Assembly: GCA_946902985.2 (NCBI GenBank)
Contig: OX336388.2
Coordinates: forward strand, 1,505,878,545 to 1,505,942,544
From: Meconema thalassinum
Lineage: Eukaryota; Arthropoda; Insecta; Orthoptera; Tettigoniidae
Length of the DNA stretch: 64,000 nucleotides
Reading direction: 5' to 3'
The notes under the pieces are model-generated. The model was not told the DNA's origin and made no database searches. It was given only the letters and a program-made list of their open reading frames with translations. Shown here in pieces: positions 9,741 through 21,487 of this stretch (positions are counted from its first letter, which is position 1; the number at the start of each line of letters is the position of its first letter). A program made the translations under genes and the position numbers.

Positions 9741-11208
9741 GTCCTCATGACATGCAAAGTACAAGTGCCTACGTCCCCAGACGCGCATAAATGTAATAAT
9801 AACCTGTGTCTCCAGGAAAGGTTTCTGGCTAAGTAAATCCATTTTACAATACGAAGCGCACGTTTATATTCAACAAATGAGTGACTACGCGCGAAGCGTT
9901 TCGACAACGTCCCGTATACGTTCACATACCATTCATCCGATTGCGATGAAACTTGGGTGAGATGTTGTGTACACTCCAGGGAAGGTTTATGGCTGAGTAC
10001 ATCCATATTACAATATGTAGCGCAGAGTAGAATCAACAAATGAGCGACGACACGCGAAGCGTTTCAACCAAGTCCCGTATGCATTCATGTACCATTCGTC
10101 CGTAGCTATGAAACTTGGGTGAGATATTGTGTGCACGTCATGGAAAATTTCTGGCTTAGTAAATCCACTATACAATATGCATCGCACAAGTTGATTCAAC
10201 AAATGAGGGACCACGCGCGAAGCGTTTCAACAACGTCCCGTATAAGGTCATATACCATTCTGCCGTTAGCGGTGAAACCTGGGTGAAATATGGTGGACAC
10301 TCCAAGGAAGGTTTCTGGCTTCGTAAATACATTTCACAGTAGGGAGCACACGAGTAGATTCGACAAATGAACGACGACATGCGGAGCGTTTCAATACACT
10401 CCCCTATGTCTTCATATCCCATTAGTCCGATAGCGATGAAACTTGGGTGAGATGTTGTGGACATTTACGTGACGGTTTCTAACTTAGTAAATACATTTTA
10501 CAGTAGGTAGCGCACGAGTAGATTCAACAAATGAGTGACGGAGCGCGAATCGTTTAAACAAAATCAGGTATGCGTTCATATACTATTCATCCGATTGCGA
10601 TGAAACATTGATCAGTTATTGTGTACCCGCCAGGGAAGGGGACTTAGTAAATCCATTTCACAATAAGTAGCGCAAGAGTAGATGCAACAAATGGGTGACG
10701 ACGCGCGAAGCGTTTCAACAAAATCCCCTATTGCGTTCATATAACATTCTTCGATTGCGATGATACCTTGATGAGTTATTATGTACACGCCAGGGAAGGG
10801 CTTCGACTTAGTAATACATTTCTCAATAGGTAGCGCACGAGTAGATTCAACAAATGAGTGACAGCGCACGAATCGTTTAAAGAAAACACCGTATACGTGC
10901 ATATACAATTCATCCGATTGCGATGAATCATTGATGAGTTATTGTGTACACGCCAGGGATGGGTTTCGACTTAGTAAATCCATTTTACAACAGGTAGCGT
11001 ACGAGTAGATTCAACAAATGAGTGACAGCGATGAAACTTTTGAAAGTTGTTGTGCACGCTTCCACGAATGGTTCTAAATTAGAAAATCCATTTTACGATA
11101 GCTTAGAGGCAGTTAACATGTTATGTATCCAAAAGCACTTCAAGAAACAGAATTTCAACGCCAACACTTTCTTTGGTTGGCATTGCAATGCATGCCGGGT
11201 ACAGCTTG
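9740..11208 (+). mobile_element. Helitron, 3' part with tandem array
   Basis: The right end is a typical Helitron 3' terminus: a hairpin at about 11179-11195 (GGCAT, loop, ATGCC), then GGGTACAGC, then CTTG followed by T. The same terminus at the other Helitron (51378-55200, minus strand) reads CTAG, so CTTG here is probably a one-base change from the CTRR rule. About 100 bp before the end also match between the two copies. A 5' TC end like that of the second copy was not found, so the left edge is approximate and the element may be 5' truncated. Confidence 0.7.
9810..11110 (+). repeat. 163-bp tandem array, about 7.5 units
   Basis: The marker GCGAAGCG (or close variants) recurs at 9891, 10054, 10217, 10381, 10545, 10705 and 10868, a period of 160-164 bp, and a partial unit runs to about 11110. 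Each unit contains a block like CAACAAATGAGTGACGACGC, then CCATTCATCCGATTGCGATG and AAATCCATTTTACAATA. The unit is the reverse complement of the array at 51500-53640. Small ORFs on the minus strand here (60-110 codons) are by-products of the repeat. Confidence 0.92.
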
Positions 11209-11329
11209 TAAATAAATAAGATTTCCGAAGCCCCTGAAATGAATTTACATAAAAAGCAGAATAAGTATATATTAATTAATGTATTTATTTCAAGTACTAG
11301 GAAATTAATTGTTAATCCCAGCCCAATCT

Positions 11330-11806
11330 ACTTGCTGTTGATTCTTTAGTGGCTTTGTGACATCGCAGTCATGTAGCCCCGTGTACTTATTAGTTAGTTA
11401 GTTGTTGTTGTTTCAAGGAGCGGAACTACGAGGTCATCTGCTCCTATCCCCGTTATGTGTTATGTGTAGAATTAGTCTGATAACTTGTGTCACTGTGGTA
11501 TCTGTACTAGTGTGTGTATTTGTAATTGAGGATAGGAATTGGGCAGGAATCGGCCGTGGCATAGAGTAAGGTATCATCCTGGCTTCTGCTTGGAGTACAA
11601 GTGGGAAACTAACGGAAAACAACCTAAAGTATGGCTTAGGTAGGAATAGAAGCCGCCTCTTCTCAGTTTTGCCTCACGAGGCTGACTGAACCCCGTTCCA
11701 GCTTTCAGAACAGAATTTAATTTCTTGGCAAAGCCGAGAATCGAACAGATGCTTAGCGGTGACAGGCAAGAAAGCTAGCCACTATGCAACGAGGTGGACT
11801 AACCAA
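11330..11806 (-). mobile_element. tRNA-derived SINE, family 1
   Basis: On the minus strand it starts CCACCTCGTTGCATAGTGGC (tRNA A-box region), with B-box GTTCGATTCTC about 50 bp on. It continues with a body shared with copies at 21446-21864 and 46618-47015 (GAACGGGGTTCAGTCAGCC) and ends in (CAA)n-like repeats at the low-coordinate side. Confidence 0.75.
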
Positions 11807-12079
11807 ACTAAGTACACTCACATTGACCGACTGAAAGGCTTCTACCAATAATAAATCCATGTTATTATTTCCAGGTTAGTAGATTGTGTAGATACGTTCT
11901 TTTGCCTGTCCAAGTTGACTGGGTACATTAACGTGTAGACCGAAGAAAAATCAATTATTTCACTGGTATATAGTCCTATTAGGAAAATATATCGTTGCAT
12001 TCACATCTCAGTGGACAATACAGCAACGAAAAAGAAATGCGAGAAACTTTATTAGCCTCTAACTATCTTGCATCTGAAA

Positions 12080-12839
12080 GTAGTAGAATATTAGTTTCAT
12101 CAACAGATTTGCTGATGACATTGTCATCTTAGCCAGTTCATCAGAGGATTTGAATGAGTTTTTAAATGGTATGGACTCCGTCATGAGGCAAGTCGTGATG
12201 ATAATCAATAAATGTAAAAAATGAATAATGCATCGCTCCCAGAATAAAAGATAAACCCCTATGGACGTTGAATTGGCAGGTGAAAAGCCAAAGGAAGTTG
12301 GAGGCTTCTGTTAATTAACAAGCAAAATAACCAGTGATGGACTAAGCAAAGAGGATATAGAAGTCGGTTGGCTGAGGCAAGGAAATACATCTGTTGACAT
12401 CATAGATTTAGGTATTAGAAAGTCATTTTTTATAATATTTTGCCTACAGTGTGGCGCTCTATGGAAGTAAAACTTGGACTGTTGGCGCAGCAGAAAAGAA
12501 GAGAGTGGAAGCGTTTGAAATGCGGTGTTAGAGGAGAATGATGAAGATTAGATGGGTAGATAGAGTAACAAAATAAGAGATAATAAGACAAGTGGACGAG
12601 GGGAGATGTTTCTGGAGACTGATAATGGAGAGAAGAGATAGGTTGGTAGGACACATACTAAGACAGCCAGGAATAGTAAACTTAGTTGTGGAAGGAACGG
12701 TCAAGGATAAGAACTGTAGAGGTAAACCAAAGTTAGAATATGTTACACAGATTGACTCGGATGTAACGTGTTCTAGCTATGCAGAAATGAAACGATTAGC
12801 TCAGAATAGGGAGGCTTGGATAGCTGCATCAAACCAGTA
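12080..12839 (+). pseudogene. Degenerate LINE reverse transcriptase fragment
   Basis: Conceptual translation shows FADDIVILASSSEDLNEF near 12112 (the catalytic ADD box), then VALYGSKTWTV near 12455. A C-terminal tail follows with MERRDRLVGHILRQPG (near 12625) and MKRLAQNREAWIAASNQ ending in a stop at 12838. The frame changes at least once and carries several stops, so it cannot encode a working enzyme. The upstream RT core and the endonuclease are missing. The last 170 bp match another fragment at 36720-36880. It is the 3' end of a non-LTR element of the RTE-like or related kind; I cannot place the clade firmly. Confidence 0.75.
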
Positions 12840-12869
12840 GAAATACTGAAGACTCAAAGAATAACGACA

Positions 12870-13615
12870 GTTTATAAAATATTTGAGGGATACGTCCTGA
12901 GGACTAACCTATATGTTAGCAGACGATTCTTCATAGAGGGTAATACGATGAAGATGATGGATGTCTTCCTGACTATGATGGATATTTCCCCCTCTTACTT
13001 TCTTGGAAATGCTAATTTAGGAGTCCAGTCTTGTCCAAGTGAGTTTAAGGTCCAGAACAGCTGGAAACAGATGGAAGAGCGCTGAGCTGTGCAGGTCTTC
13101 AGCCTCGGGGGAGATAGCTCTCCACCAAACAGCTGTCTGGCACATGTACATCCAGACTGGCTCGTCATGGAGAAATAGGAAGGAGTCAGGTGAGCCCGTT
13201 CAATCAGCCCTTCCCTCTCTGTACAGTATTCACAGAAGACCACGCCACCACTAGGTGGTACATTTATCGTTCTCAGCGTTCAGAATATATGGAAAGAAAT
13301 GTATTGCGTTTTATTGAAGTATTCTCATTGTGGAGTAATTACCGAGCATGCCATTTGGATTTTAGTGATTCAGTTATGAAAGTGAATACCCACCTGAGAG
13401 AATTCTTCAGTTTATAAGGAAAAAAATCGATCTTCATTTCTTTAGACGTGGCTCCATTGCAACTATATGGTACAATGTGATTATTTACTTTGAAATAGAG
13501 GAAATCAGACTACCATTGATCTCTGTATTAATACATGAATATTGAGATCTTCCGATCCTACCTTCTCATTTATTGATAAGAATTCTACTCACAACGATAC
13601 CCATTACATAATAAC
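12870..13615. other. Unassigned non-coding stretch
   Basis: Only short overlapping ORFs on both strands near 12990-13260, without recognisable domains. No repeat structure seen. Confidence 0.4.
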
Positions 13616-13619
13616 TCCT

Positions 13620-13916
13620 GGTACTACAGCCCGTAAAGGGTCTAGTCCTACCAAGTGACCGCTGCCCAGCCATTTGGCCTGCAGATATTCTAATGACGCG
13701 TGATCAGCCCATCGGGTACCCTCGGCCGTTAATCTTAGTTTTCGTGATCGGGGCGCTGCCCCACTGTCTTACAGCTAGTCAATTGTCCTCACGAGGCTGA
13801 GTGCACCCCATTCCAGCCCTCACGTCAGTTTCTAAAATTCCTGACGGAGCTGGGAATCGAACCCGGGGCCTCCGGGTGAGAGGCAGGCACGCTACCCCAA
13901 CACCACGGAGTCGGCA
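13620..13916 (-). mobile_element. tRNA-derived SINE
   Basis: The minus strand begins with a tRNA-like head near 13916 (GTGGTGTTGGGGTAGCGTGC as A-box region; GGGTTCGATTCCCAGC as B-box) and continues with the family-1-like body (CTCACGAGGCTGAGTGCACC on the plus strand). Target duplications were not resolved. Confidence 0.7.
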
Positions 13917-14279
13917 TACTCATTACATATAAAGTTATATTATGCTCGGTACTTTTGAAACATCGTAGTATCCCTCACTCCACAATGTGAAAACTCGTAC
14001 ATCCAAATTCATTGTTTCAGTAATTGTTTATGGCCTGGTTCTCAAAATATCGCAAGTGAATATTCTGGTACAAGAGGAATGAGCTTATAGCAGCTAATCG
14101 CTTACTAACACAAATATCCAATTAGCACATCACATCCATATTGCCAACGTGTTCTAATTAGAGCAAAACTCCATGCTTTCGAATTGCATTCCCCTGGTAA
14201 CTTCTTAACACATGAAATAATAACTTTTATACTTTGTAAGCAATAAATTGACTGGTAGTAGGGATACTCTGTGACTCAT

Positions 14280-14530
14280 GCGGTTAGACGTCGGTCTTTC
14301 ATCTGTGTTTACCGGTTTAAATCTTGGTCGGTCCTTGTAGAGCTTTTGCTTGGAGCAGTGGAAGTAAGACAGGTTCTCTGGAGAAGTCCTCCGAGTTTCC
14401 TATAAATTTAATTCTTGTAAAAATCCATTGTCATTCTTTAGTTATTGCTCCAGACGGTACGACAGGCCTCCCCATACTGCTCATTTCCATCAATGCACCC
14501 GGAATTTGGCATGAATCATGTCCGTAGATC
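14280..14530 (+). mobile_element. Possible diverged SINE fragment
   Basis: GCGGTTAGACGTCGGTC followed by CCGGTTTAAATCTTGGTCGG resembles an old A-box/B-box pair, and the downstream TTGCTTGGAGCAGTGGAAG resembles SINE bodies elsewhere in the window. Weak. Confidence 0.35.
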
Positions 14531-15480
14531 ATTCTATACTGTACTCGTATTGCCATATTACTTTACATGTATAACACGGTTAACTTCTCTATTCTGCACA
14601 AACATTTGACTGAAAGTAGATCTGAAATGTATACCTACAGTACGTTATTTCTTTCTGGTATCTAGGCACTTGAATGTTGTTCTTGCTGTTTGTTTAGTAC
14701 CTACTGTAACCAGTTATTGCCTCCTTTAATGGTGTCACCATTTACATTCGTTCTTTAAAAGCCTATTTATTTTTGCTAACTCGGAGTCTACATACTTTAC
14801 TTTTTCATTTTATACCCAGGGCATTTTTGCCATTAGACCATGATTATATTTAATCACATCAGCCCTGCTTGAAAGGGAATATTGAGTGAATATAAATGTC
14901 CACAACATGGCAAAAGAAAGGACCCTCAAGGTTCATTGACATGATCACCATCCCAGATAGTTCTGAAAATGGCTAAATGACACAACCATCAGATCCGAAA
15001 GAATGTGCTGCACCATCCAGCCAAATGAGAATCTCCGAGGGAAGTGCGAGAAATATGAACCCACAACCTGAGATGAACTTAAGTTCGAATGTTGAAGATT
15101 AAAGATGGAATGGCAGTTACATCGAGGTGCACTAATTTATTCCTACGCTTTATTCTGAGGCATAATTTCTATGACAAAATAGATGTCCCAATAGCAAACT
15201 GATTTTCCTACCACACTTACCACACTCAAGAACCGCCCTAATGAGACAAATGTTACTGTCTGATTCCTCTTGAAATTACTTAGTTTTCTTGTAAGCAACA
15301 TCGACTCTGAAATCTCCAATTGTACGAAGAAAACTACTTTCCTCTGTCTCTAAGCAGGCATGATCAGATTTTAGATGTACAGTATATTAACATGTATATT
15401 GCGGTTAATATTAACAGAGAACAAATGGTCATTCGGCCGAAATAAGCAGAAGATAAAACTATATCTATACGAATATATAA
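14531..15480. other. Unassigned AT-rich stretch
   Basis: No ORF above about 60 codons with meaningful composition, and no repeat that I could match elsewhere in the window. Confidence 0.4.
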
Positions 15481-15985
15481 TAATGAGATGGTGTGAGTCT
15501 ATTAGTCTGTGTATTACTCAGTCACAAAATAACCACTAGTCCGATTTACATGAAAGTTTACATGGAAGTAGCTGATTTACCTGGTAAACACATAGGCTAC
15601 TTTTTATTTCGATACTTTGCACTATTAAAAGATGGTGACCATTTTAGTGACGTCACTACACCCTATGGCTTCAAACTTTCATATTTCCATTTCAAATAAA
15701 AATAGAACGCTAAGAAATAGAAAACCTTTGATGGCATATACGAGGTTTAAACTGTAATTTTCTATCCAAAAGGTCGGTATCACTATTCGTGTATCTCCAA
15801 CGGTTAGCGAGTAAAATCTACATTTGTGCTATAAAACACGGTCAACGCCGAGCGGTGTAGTTGGACAAAATGTTCCATCCTTACTCTCCTTCCACGCAGC
15901 ACCACGCCTATCCCCTGTTTTGACTGTCACCCTCACATTTTAAATTATTTAGGACCCGCAGCGAAGCACGGGTACTTCAGATCAT
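15480..15985. mobile_element. Possible Helitron-like fragments
   Basis: 15490-15715 has the prose-like features of non-coding rolling-circle element bodies (a stretch asking for TCCGATTTACATGAAAGTTT and ACATAGGCTACTTTTTATTT). At 15949-15975 the minus strand reads a hairpin ACCCG...CGGGT followed by CCTAA and A, which fits a Helitron CTRR end. Other edges are not visible. Confidence 0.35.
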
Positions 15986-16512
15986 AGATAAATAAAACAG
16001 TCGTTTAATGATCTTCGCTTCTGGTTATCAGTCCCAAAATGAAGTGTGATAAAACGTTAGCTACATATTAGTCTTTATTGTTCATACGTTTCTATTTCAG
16101 AACGTCGATACCATCCCTTACTATTCCGTTATCTTCCCTATTCTGACATTAACATTACATTGTTTTATCTCGTCATCACTGTTACATCATATTGGGAATA
16201 CATTAACAATTATAGCAAATGTAAGGTTATAGGAAACGTATTGATGTTTAAGAGTTGTATTGAGATGAACATGCCTTAATCAATATTGTAGAATAGTAAA
16301 GAACATGTTTAATTGATTGCCATTATAAGACCCTACATGTTTCGAACGCGCAATGATGTCTTCTTCAGCGAATATTGAATCAATTAAATTAATAATATAA
16401 ATATAAAACTGTAAGACATCGGTACACCTACAGTCTTAAAATTACTCTTCATTGAACACGTTTTTTACTGCTCTACACTATTTATAAAGGCATTTTCATC
16501 CAAATACAATTA

Positions 16513-16887
16513 CACTGCTCAACAAAAGTTCGGACTACCACCATCAATTGTATGCTGACGCTGCCCTAGAGGAGTGGGACCTCTTACCCAAGATAAACTT
16601 GATGGTCTCATTCAGAGCATGCCTCCTCCGTGTGCGGGGAGGACTACTAAAGACTGATACTGATCATTATGAGATACAGATTTTCGATGTTTTGGTTTTC
16701 AAAAGGGGCACTCAGAAGCGGCTTTACTTTGTTTTTGTACCGTTTAATTGTTATCTAACCACGATTGTTATTGTTTTCAGGATTTATGTTTAGTTTGTTA
16801 ATTAGTAATTGTATAAACCTCAATGAGTTTACTATAAGAAGTCATTGTAGTAAAATATATATATTCCAAACTTTTGTTTAGCAGTGC
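16513..16887 (+). mobile_element. Tc1/mariner remnant with inverted repeats
   Basis: Left end CACTGCTCAACAAAAGTTCG and right end, read inward on the minus strand, CACTGCTAAACAAAAGTTTG form terminal inverted repeats of about 24 bp. TA precedes the left end; the right flank is CA, probably a changed TA. The 81-codon frame at 16548-16793 contains ALEEWDLLPK and ACLLRVRGGLLKTD, which resemble the end of Tc1-type transposases (EWD...RGG). This is an internally deleted copy of about 375 bp with no catalytic DDE core. Confidence 0.7.
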
Positions 16888-17114
16888 ATTATATCACTCA
16901 GAGCTTCGTGGTTAACTCGTAGTTCATATAGTTTACATGCTATGGTAGGTTCAATAAACTGGAGATTATGCATCATCCTCACTAAACTTGGTAAATATTA
17001 TAAATTATTGAATATTTATCAAATTGAGTGGTGAGTTTCTACAATTTAAAACTCGTAAAGGCAAATGTGAATAATTTAATTGAAAGGTTTCACCTACTTG
17101 CTCTAAAGCCATGG

Positions 17115-17352
17115 TAATAATAATTATGTAATGCTATTTGTTTTAAGTCCCTTTTAACTACTGCGGATTTTAGAGACGCCGGGGTGCCGGAATTTTGCCG
17201 AGAAGGGGATTTTTAACGTGTCAGTAAATCTACTGACACGGCTCTTTCGCATTTGCGAACCCTCAAATGCCAGCTGACTGCGCCAGGATTCGACCCCGCA
17301 ACCTTGGACTCAGCAAGCGAGAACGTTACCCGCTGAGCCACGCAGCCAGCTG
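17115..17352 (-). mobile_element. tRNA-derived SINE, family 6
   Basis: The minus strand starts TGGCTGCGTGGCTCAGCGGG (A-box) with B-box GGTCGAATCCTGGCGCAG, and is followed by the body shared with 59510-59695, including GAGACGCCGGGGTGC on the plus strand. The AT-rich low-coordinate end (AATAATAATTATG) is the tail. Confidence 0.75.
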
Positions 17353-17377
17353 CACGCCATGGTGAGACAAAGGCATT

Positions 17378-17495
17378 GGTCGCTACTTGGTTAGACGACG
17401 GTCTGGGCGAAACCAATGGTCACTGCTAGGTTAGAAGACTCTCTGGACGAAACCCATGGCAGATACTAGGTTAGACCACTGTCTGGACGATAATT
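17378..17495 (+). repeat. 40-bp tandem repeat, three units
   Basis: Units start at 17378, 17418 and 17458 (GGTCGCTACTTGGTTAGACG, GGTCACTGCTAGGTTAGAAG, GGCAGATACTAGGTTAGACC), each with a shared TCTGG(G/A)CGA block. The last is slightly short. Confidence 0.85.
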
Positions 17496-17499
17496 GCCG

Positions 17500-18315
17500 C
17501 TTGTAATGCACGCAAGGGGTTCTGGGGGCGTAAGCCGCAGGTAAGGTTTGTGTTTGTATGTAAAGCCTTACAAACACATGGAATTCAGGATGGCAAACTA
17601 ACTTTTATCACATTCACCATTGCGAGCTGGGAATTACTGTATATAAACTCACTGGTTAATTTAATAAATATTCAGCAATTTATCACATTTACCAAATTAC
17701 TGGTGATTACACATAACACATTATCACCAGAATAATCACATTTACTGTAACATATATATATTTAAAATGAGATGATATCAGTCCGCAATTTGTGATTGAT
17801 ATCGGACCTGAATTTCGGAGTAATAATTAATACTGCCGTATGGGGTGCACCCAAATGGGTCTAAAAGTTACGAATGATAAAATTTGTCAGTTTGGGTGCT
17901 AGCAGTTGCAGTAATCACTATAATGTTTAACAGCGTAGAGGTCTGAATGGCTAGTCCTTTAAGAAGCTCCGTTGTGAATTTGGTTGCTCTGCCTCCGCCA
18001 CCAAATAACAATATAAAACAGATCTTTCTTCTCGGTGGATGGTTTAGTGCTCACTAGGATATGGAACACTTAATTTAGATTTCCTTTTTGTACAACATCA
18101 ACCGCACAATCTTATCAAAATTCATCAGTCTTCAAAATAATCAAAATAATCTAGGACACAAAATCAATGTTAGCTACATTGCACCTTATGGCTTTTCTGT
18201 GGAATTATTGGTGAACCATACTACTCTTGATAGCCAATAGCAACGCCTCTATATTCTAAAGAAAGGAAGAAATTGTCTAACTTTACGTGACAGTTAATCT
18301 CTTAATCATCAGCCA
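17500..18315. other. Unassigned stretch
   Basis: AT-rich, only short ORFs (one of 61 codons at 17550) and no recognisable element. Confidence 0.4.
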
Positions 18316-18319
18316 AGGA

Positions 18320-18460
18320 ACCTCCATTTGACGTAGTATCCAAACCACAGGACATGATATTTCACTTCGAAAATCTCACATGCATTGACCGGGAATTGAA
18401 ACCGGTCCACCTTCGTGAGGGGCAAGCAGGTTGACCACTGCACCATCACGCCCCTGTTTC
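18320..18460 (-). mobile_element. tRNA-like SINE head
   Basis: The minus strand reads GGGGCGTGATGGTGCAGTGG (A-box) and GGTTTCAATTCCCGG (B-box), spaced as in a tRNA. The flanks do not fold as a full tRNA with CCA, so a SINE fragment is more likely than a tRNA gene. A related head occurs at 36955-37010 and 37400-37450. Confidence 0.55.
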
Positions 18461-18954
18461 TATAGTAAGTTGCCTCCGCTTAAAATTCAGCCCTAGTTGA
18501 AGTTGGAATTTCTCAGCTTATTGAAGTGATGCATCTGCAAGTTTAACGGGGACGTTAACAGCGAAAAATATTTTCAAATTCGTTGAATGAAAACTGAATA
18601 GTTCTCTCTTTTATTTCCGCCTATTTGATCCACAACTCAATGCGACCGAGTTCAGCAATGAAATGCACCAGTGATTTATTTATTTTTGCATCATTCTGTT
18701 TGTGCTGGTGTTATCGCGAGTAATTAATAATTGAATAGAAACCATTCTCCCCCTGGCGTTTGATTACCCAGTCAGTTTGATGAATATCATCTGTTTAAAC
18801 AGCAAATCCCTCATGCGTGTGTAATACGTAGGGTCAATAATTAGTTTATGCGACACTGTCGTATGATAGTCGATTACATATAGAATTCTAGGGAATTTTG
18901 TCCTAATTTGTGTTCTACCAGAGGGAGGTAAGCAACAATGATTAGCAGAAAAAG
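18461..18954. other. Unassigned stretch
   Basis: No ORF or repeat recognised. Confidence 0.35.
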
Positions 18955-19365
18955 AGGTTGGTTGGTTCCTCAGTTTAGGGGCTGCGACAATGCGGTCATG
19001 TAGCCCCGTGTGCTATGGGTGTGTGTAGAAACTGTCTGATAACCGGTGTTAATTGTGATGCCTGTAGTAGTGTGTGTTATCTTTAATTCAAGTAAGGACT
19101 GCAGAGGATCCTTTTCAGGTAGTTCCTACTTTCGCCACCAAATGCTACCGTCAAAGACACCTAGCTGCGAAATTGGCTACTGCCACCGCAACCGGCACCT
19201 GGTGACAAACGTTAAAACTCAATAGAGCGTTAATCAAACCTAAACAGGAAATTTGGGTTTACACAATTGTAGTTAGTGCAAGGTTCTTTTACATGCCAGA
19301 AATCTATTACATGAGCCCACCAAGTTTACTTCCCCTTCAAAGGAAGGCATACTGAGAAAAAGAGG
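18955..19365 (-). mobile_element. SINE family 2, truncated before its tRNA head
   Basis: It matches 31550-32088 along GTAGCCCCGTGT, CTGTCTGATAACC, AAGTAAGGACTGCAGA, TAGTTCCTACTTT and AAGGTTCTTTTACATGCC. The match stops near AAGGAAGGCATACTGAG, where the other copy enters its tRNA-like head. Confidence 0.75.
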
Positions 19366-19539
19366 GAATGAAGTGGTGACATTTTTGAAGGAAGTGGTGA
19401 AAGAAGATAAATGTGAAGATAAAAACAAGATGTTCAGTAAAGAACATATAGCCTACTTTCTCCTAAATGCATGGGTATTGTTATAACTATTTGTCCTTTC
19501 AAAGGAGTATAATTGAATGTTGGTTGTAGTAGCTTGTTG

Positions 19540-20621
19540 AAATACAATGTGCTATACGGACATTAAACATGAATATGAGGTGCCCTTAGCTAGTGCTACC
19601 TCTGTAAAAAAACAAAAAACAAAAAAAACATCAATTCGGTTTCACCGTGTTTGAATTGATAGGGGAAATCAATTTGCACACATACACGGCCCCCATATGC
19701 AAACTATTGGACAGATGACCTTGTACGTAGCTTGGTTAAAGAACGCTTCTCACATAAAGGTATGTTGTTGCAAAATTTGGTAGATATCAGATGATAAGGT
19801 TGGTCGTAATTTGATTTAAGCTTTTTACATTTGGGTGGCCACCATTACGTTTCCGTCAAGATGGCGGCGATATAATACATGACACTGAGGTGCCCTTTGC
19901 TAGTGCTACCTCTGTACCAATTTCGTTCTATTTGTTTTCACCGTGTTTGAAAAGATAGGGGGAATTGATTTGCAGACATACATGGCCGCCATCCGCAAAT
20001 TAATGGGCTGATGACCATGTAGTTTGGTCAAAAGATTCTTTATACATAAAGGTATAATGTTGCAAAGATTGGTAGAGATCAGATGATTAGGTTGGTCGTA
20101 ATTTGATTTTAGCTTTTATCATTTGGGTGGCCGCCATTACGTTTCCGTCAAGATGGCGGCAATATAAAACATGACACTGACTCGTCCTTCGCTAGTGCTA
20201 CCTCTGTACCAAATTTTGTTCAATTCGGTTTCATCAAGTTTGAACAGATAGGAGGAATCGATTTGCTCACATATATAGCCGCCATTCGCACAGTATTGGG
20301 CTGATGACCTTGTAGTTTGGTGAAAAGATTGTTCATACATAAAGGTATAATGTTGCAAAATTTATTAGAGATCAGATGATTAGGTTGGCCGTAATTTGAT
20401 TTAAGCTTTTGACATTCGGGTGGCCGCCATTACGTTTTTGTCAAGATGGCGGCGATATAAAACATGACACTGAGGTGTCCTTTTCTATTGCTATCTCTGT
20501 ACCAAATTTCGTTCAACACACACTCACACACAGACACATACACAGACAGACACACAATTTTTGGCCCTGTGTAGATCTCATAAGTCTACTTTCATTTTTT
20601 GCAAAAATCGAAAGTAGGCTA
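19540..20621 (-). mobile_element. Helentron-like element, subfamily with about 292-bp repeats
   Basis: The minus-strand 5' end is the palindrome at 20584-20621 (AGTCTACTTTC...GAAAGTAGGCT) with ATGAGATC next to it, then a CA-rich microsatellite at 20515-20555. The body is about 3.5 units of a 290-310-bp repeat; the marker GCTAGTGCTACC recurs at about 19588, 19902 and 20191. Each full unit contains AAGATGGCGGC (19858, 20150, 20443). The usual 3' end (hairpin plus CTTGT) was not found, so the low-coordinate edge is approximate. Confidence 0.65.
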
Positions 20622-20868
20622 ATAGAATGATCGTGGGATTCTAAATCGGTGGCGATGAAATAGGAGACGAGGTAACGGGGGGGTCTTGCAGTACGCATGC
20701 ACGGCCCGCCTATTCCAAACCTAAATATATCGGCTGGCAGTCAGTTGCTGCTACCTCCTGCATCATAATTTGTTATCGGGCTTCACATGTGTGTGTATTG
20801 TTACCTTCCTTCCTACTGTCGATATCCTTACAAGCCTTTGTGTTTACTTTTAACAGTGTGGCAGTATC

Positions 20869-20879
20869 AGGTACAGTAA
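20869..20879 (+). repeat. SINE target-site duplication, left copy
   Basis: AGGTACAGTAA, repeated at 21217-21227 after the A-tail of the SINE. Confidence 0.85.
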
Positions 20880-21216
20880 ACCGGGTGAGTTAGCCGTGGT
20901 GGTTACGGCATGACTGATGGCAGTCGCTCACATCCGGGAGGCGACGAGGTTCGAATCCCCCCGCCGGCAACCTTGAAGATGGTCTTCTGTGTGGTTTCCC
21001 ATCTTCCTTCCAGGCAAATGCCGGGGTTGGTCCCTAACTATAGGCCGCAGCCACTACCTTCCAACTCCTCGTCCTTACATTCCAACTTTCCTCCCCAACG
21101 GTACTTGTAGCTCACCCATTGGGTGTCCGTCTCGAAGCAGCTACAAAAACTGGCGAGCCGAACATGTCCTCGGACACTCCCGGCACTAAAAAGCCATACG
21201 CTAAAAAAAAAAAAAA
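20880..21216 (+). mobile_element. tRNA-derived SINE, family 3, complete
   Basis: Starts ACCGGGTGAGTTAGCCGTGG with an A-box like TTAGCCGTGGTGG, B-box GGTTCGAATCCCC near 20949, a 250-bp body and a poly-A tail at 21203-21217. It is flanked by the 11-bp duplication AGGTACAGTAA. The same family is split by a foldback element at 36110-36179 and 38177-38430. Confidence 0.88.
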
Positions 21217-21445
21217 AGGTACAGTAATGGAAACAGTAACCAACTGAATGTTTTTGAAATGCGCGATACGCAGGGAGCGGAAGACAACTGCAGTTTAAAC
21301 CCGACTGCCATCTCCTGGCGAGATATCAATAGTTTAAGGTGATCAGGGACGACGAAGAGAATTCAAAGGAAAGAGTAGTAATTGTGCATTGTCAGCGTCT
21401 GCACAGCCCAAAGTGTGTAAACGCTGCCCGGGCACAGACAAATCA

Positions 21446-21446
21446 C

Positions 21447-21487
<41 letters not shown>

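Noticed and set aside
9710..10908. Chain of minus-strand ORFs with repeated sequence as a repeat-protein gene
   Set aside because: Frames change from unit to unit with a 160-164-bp period not divisible by three; satellite DNA.
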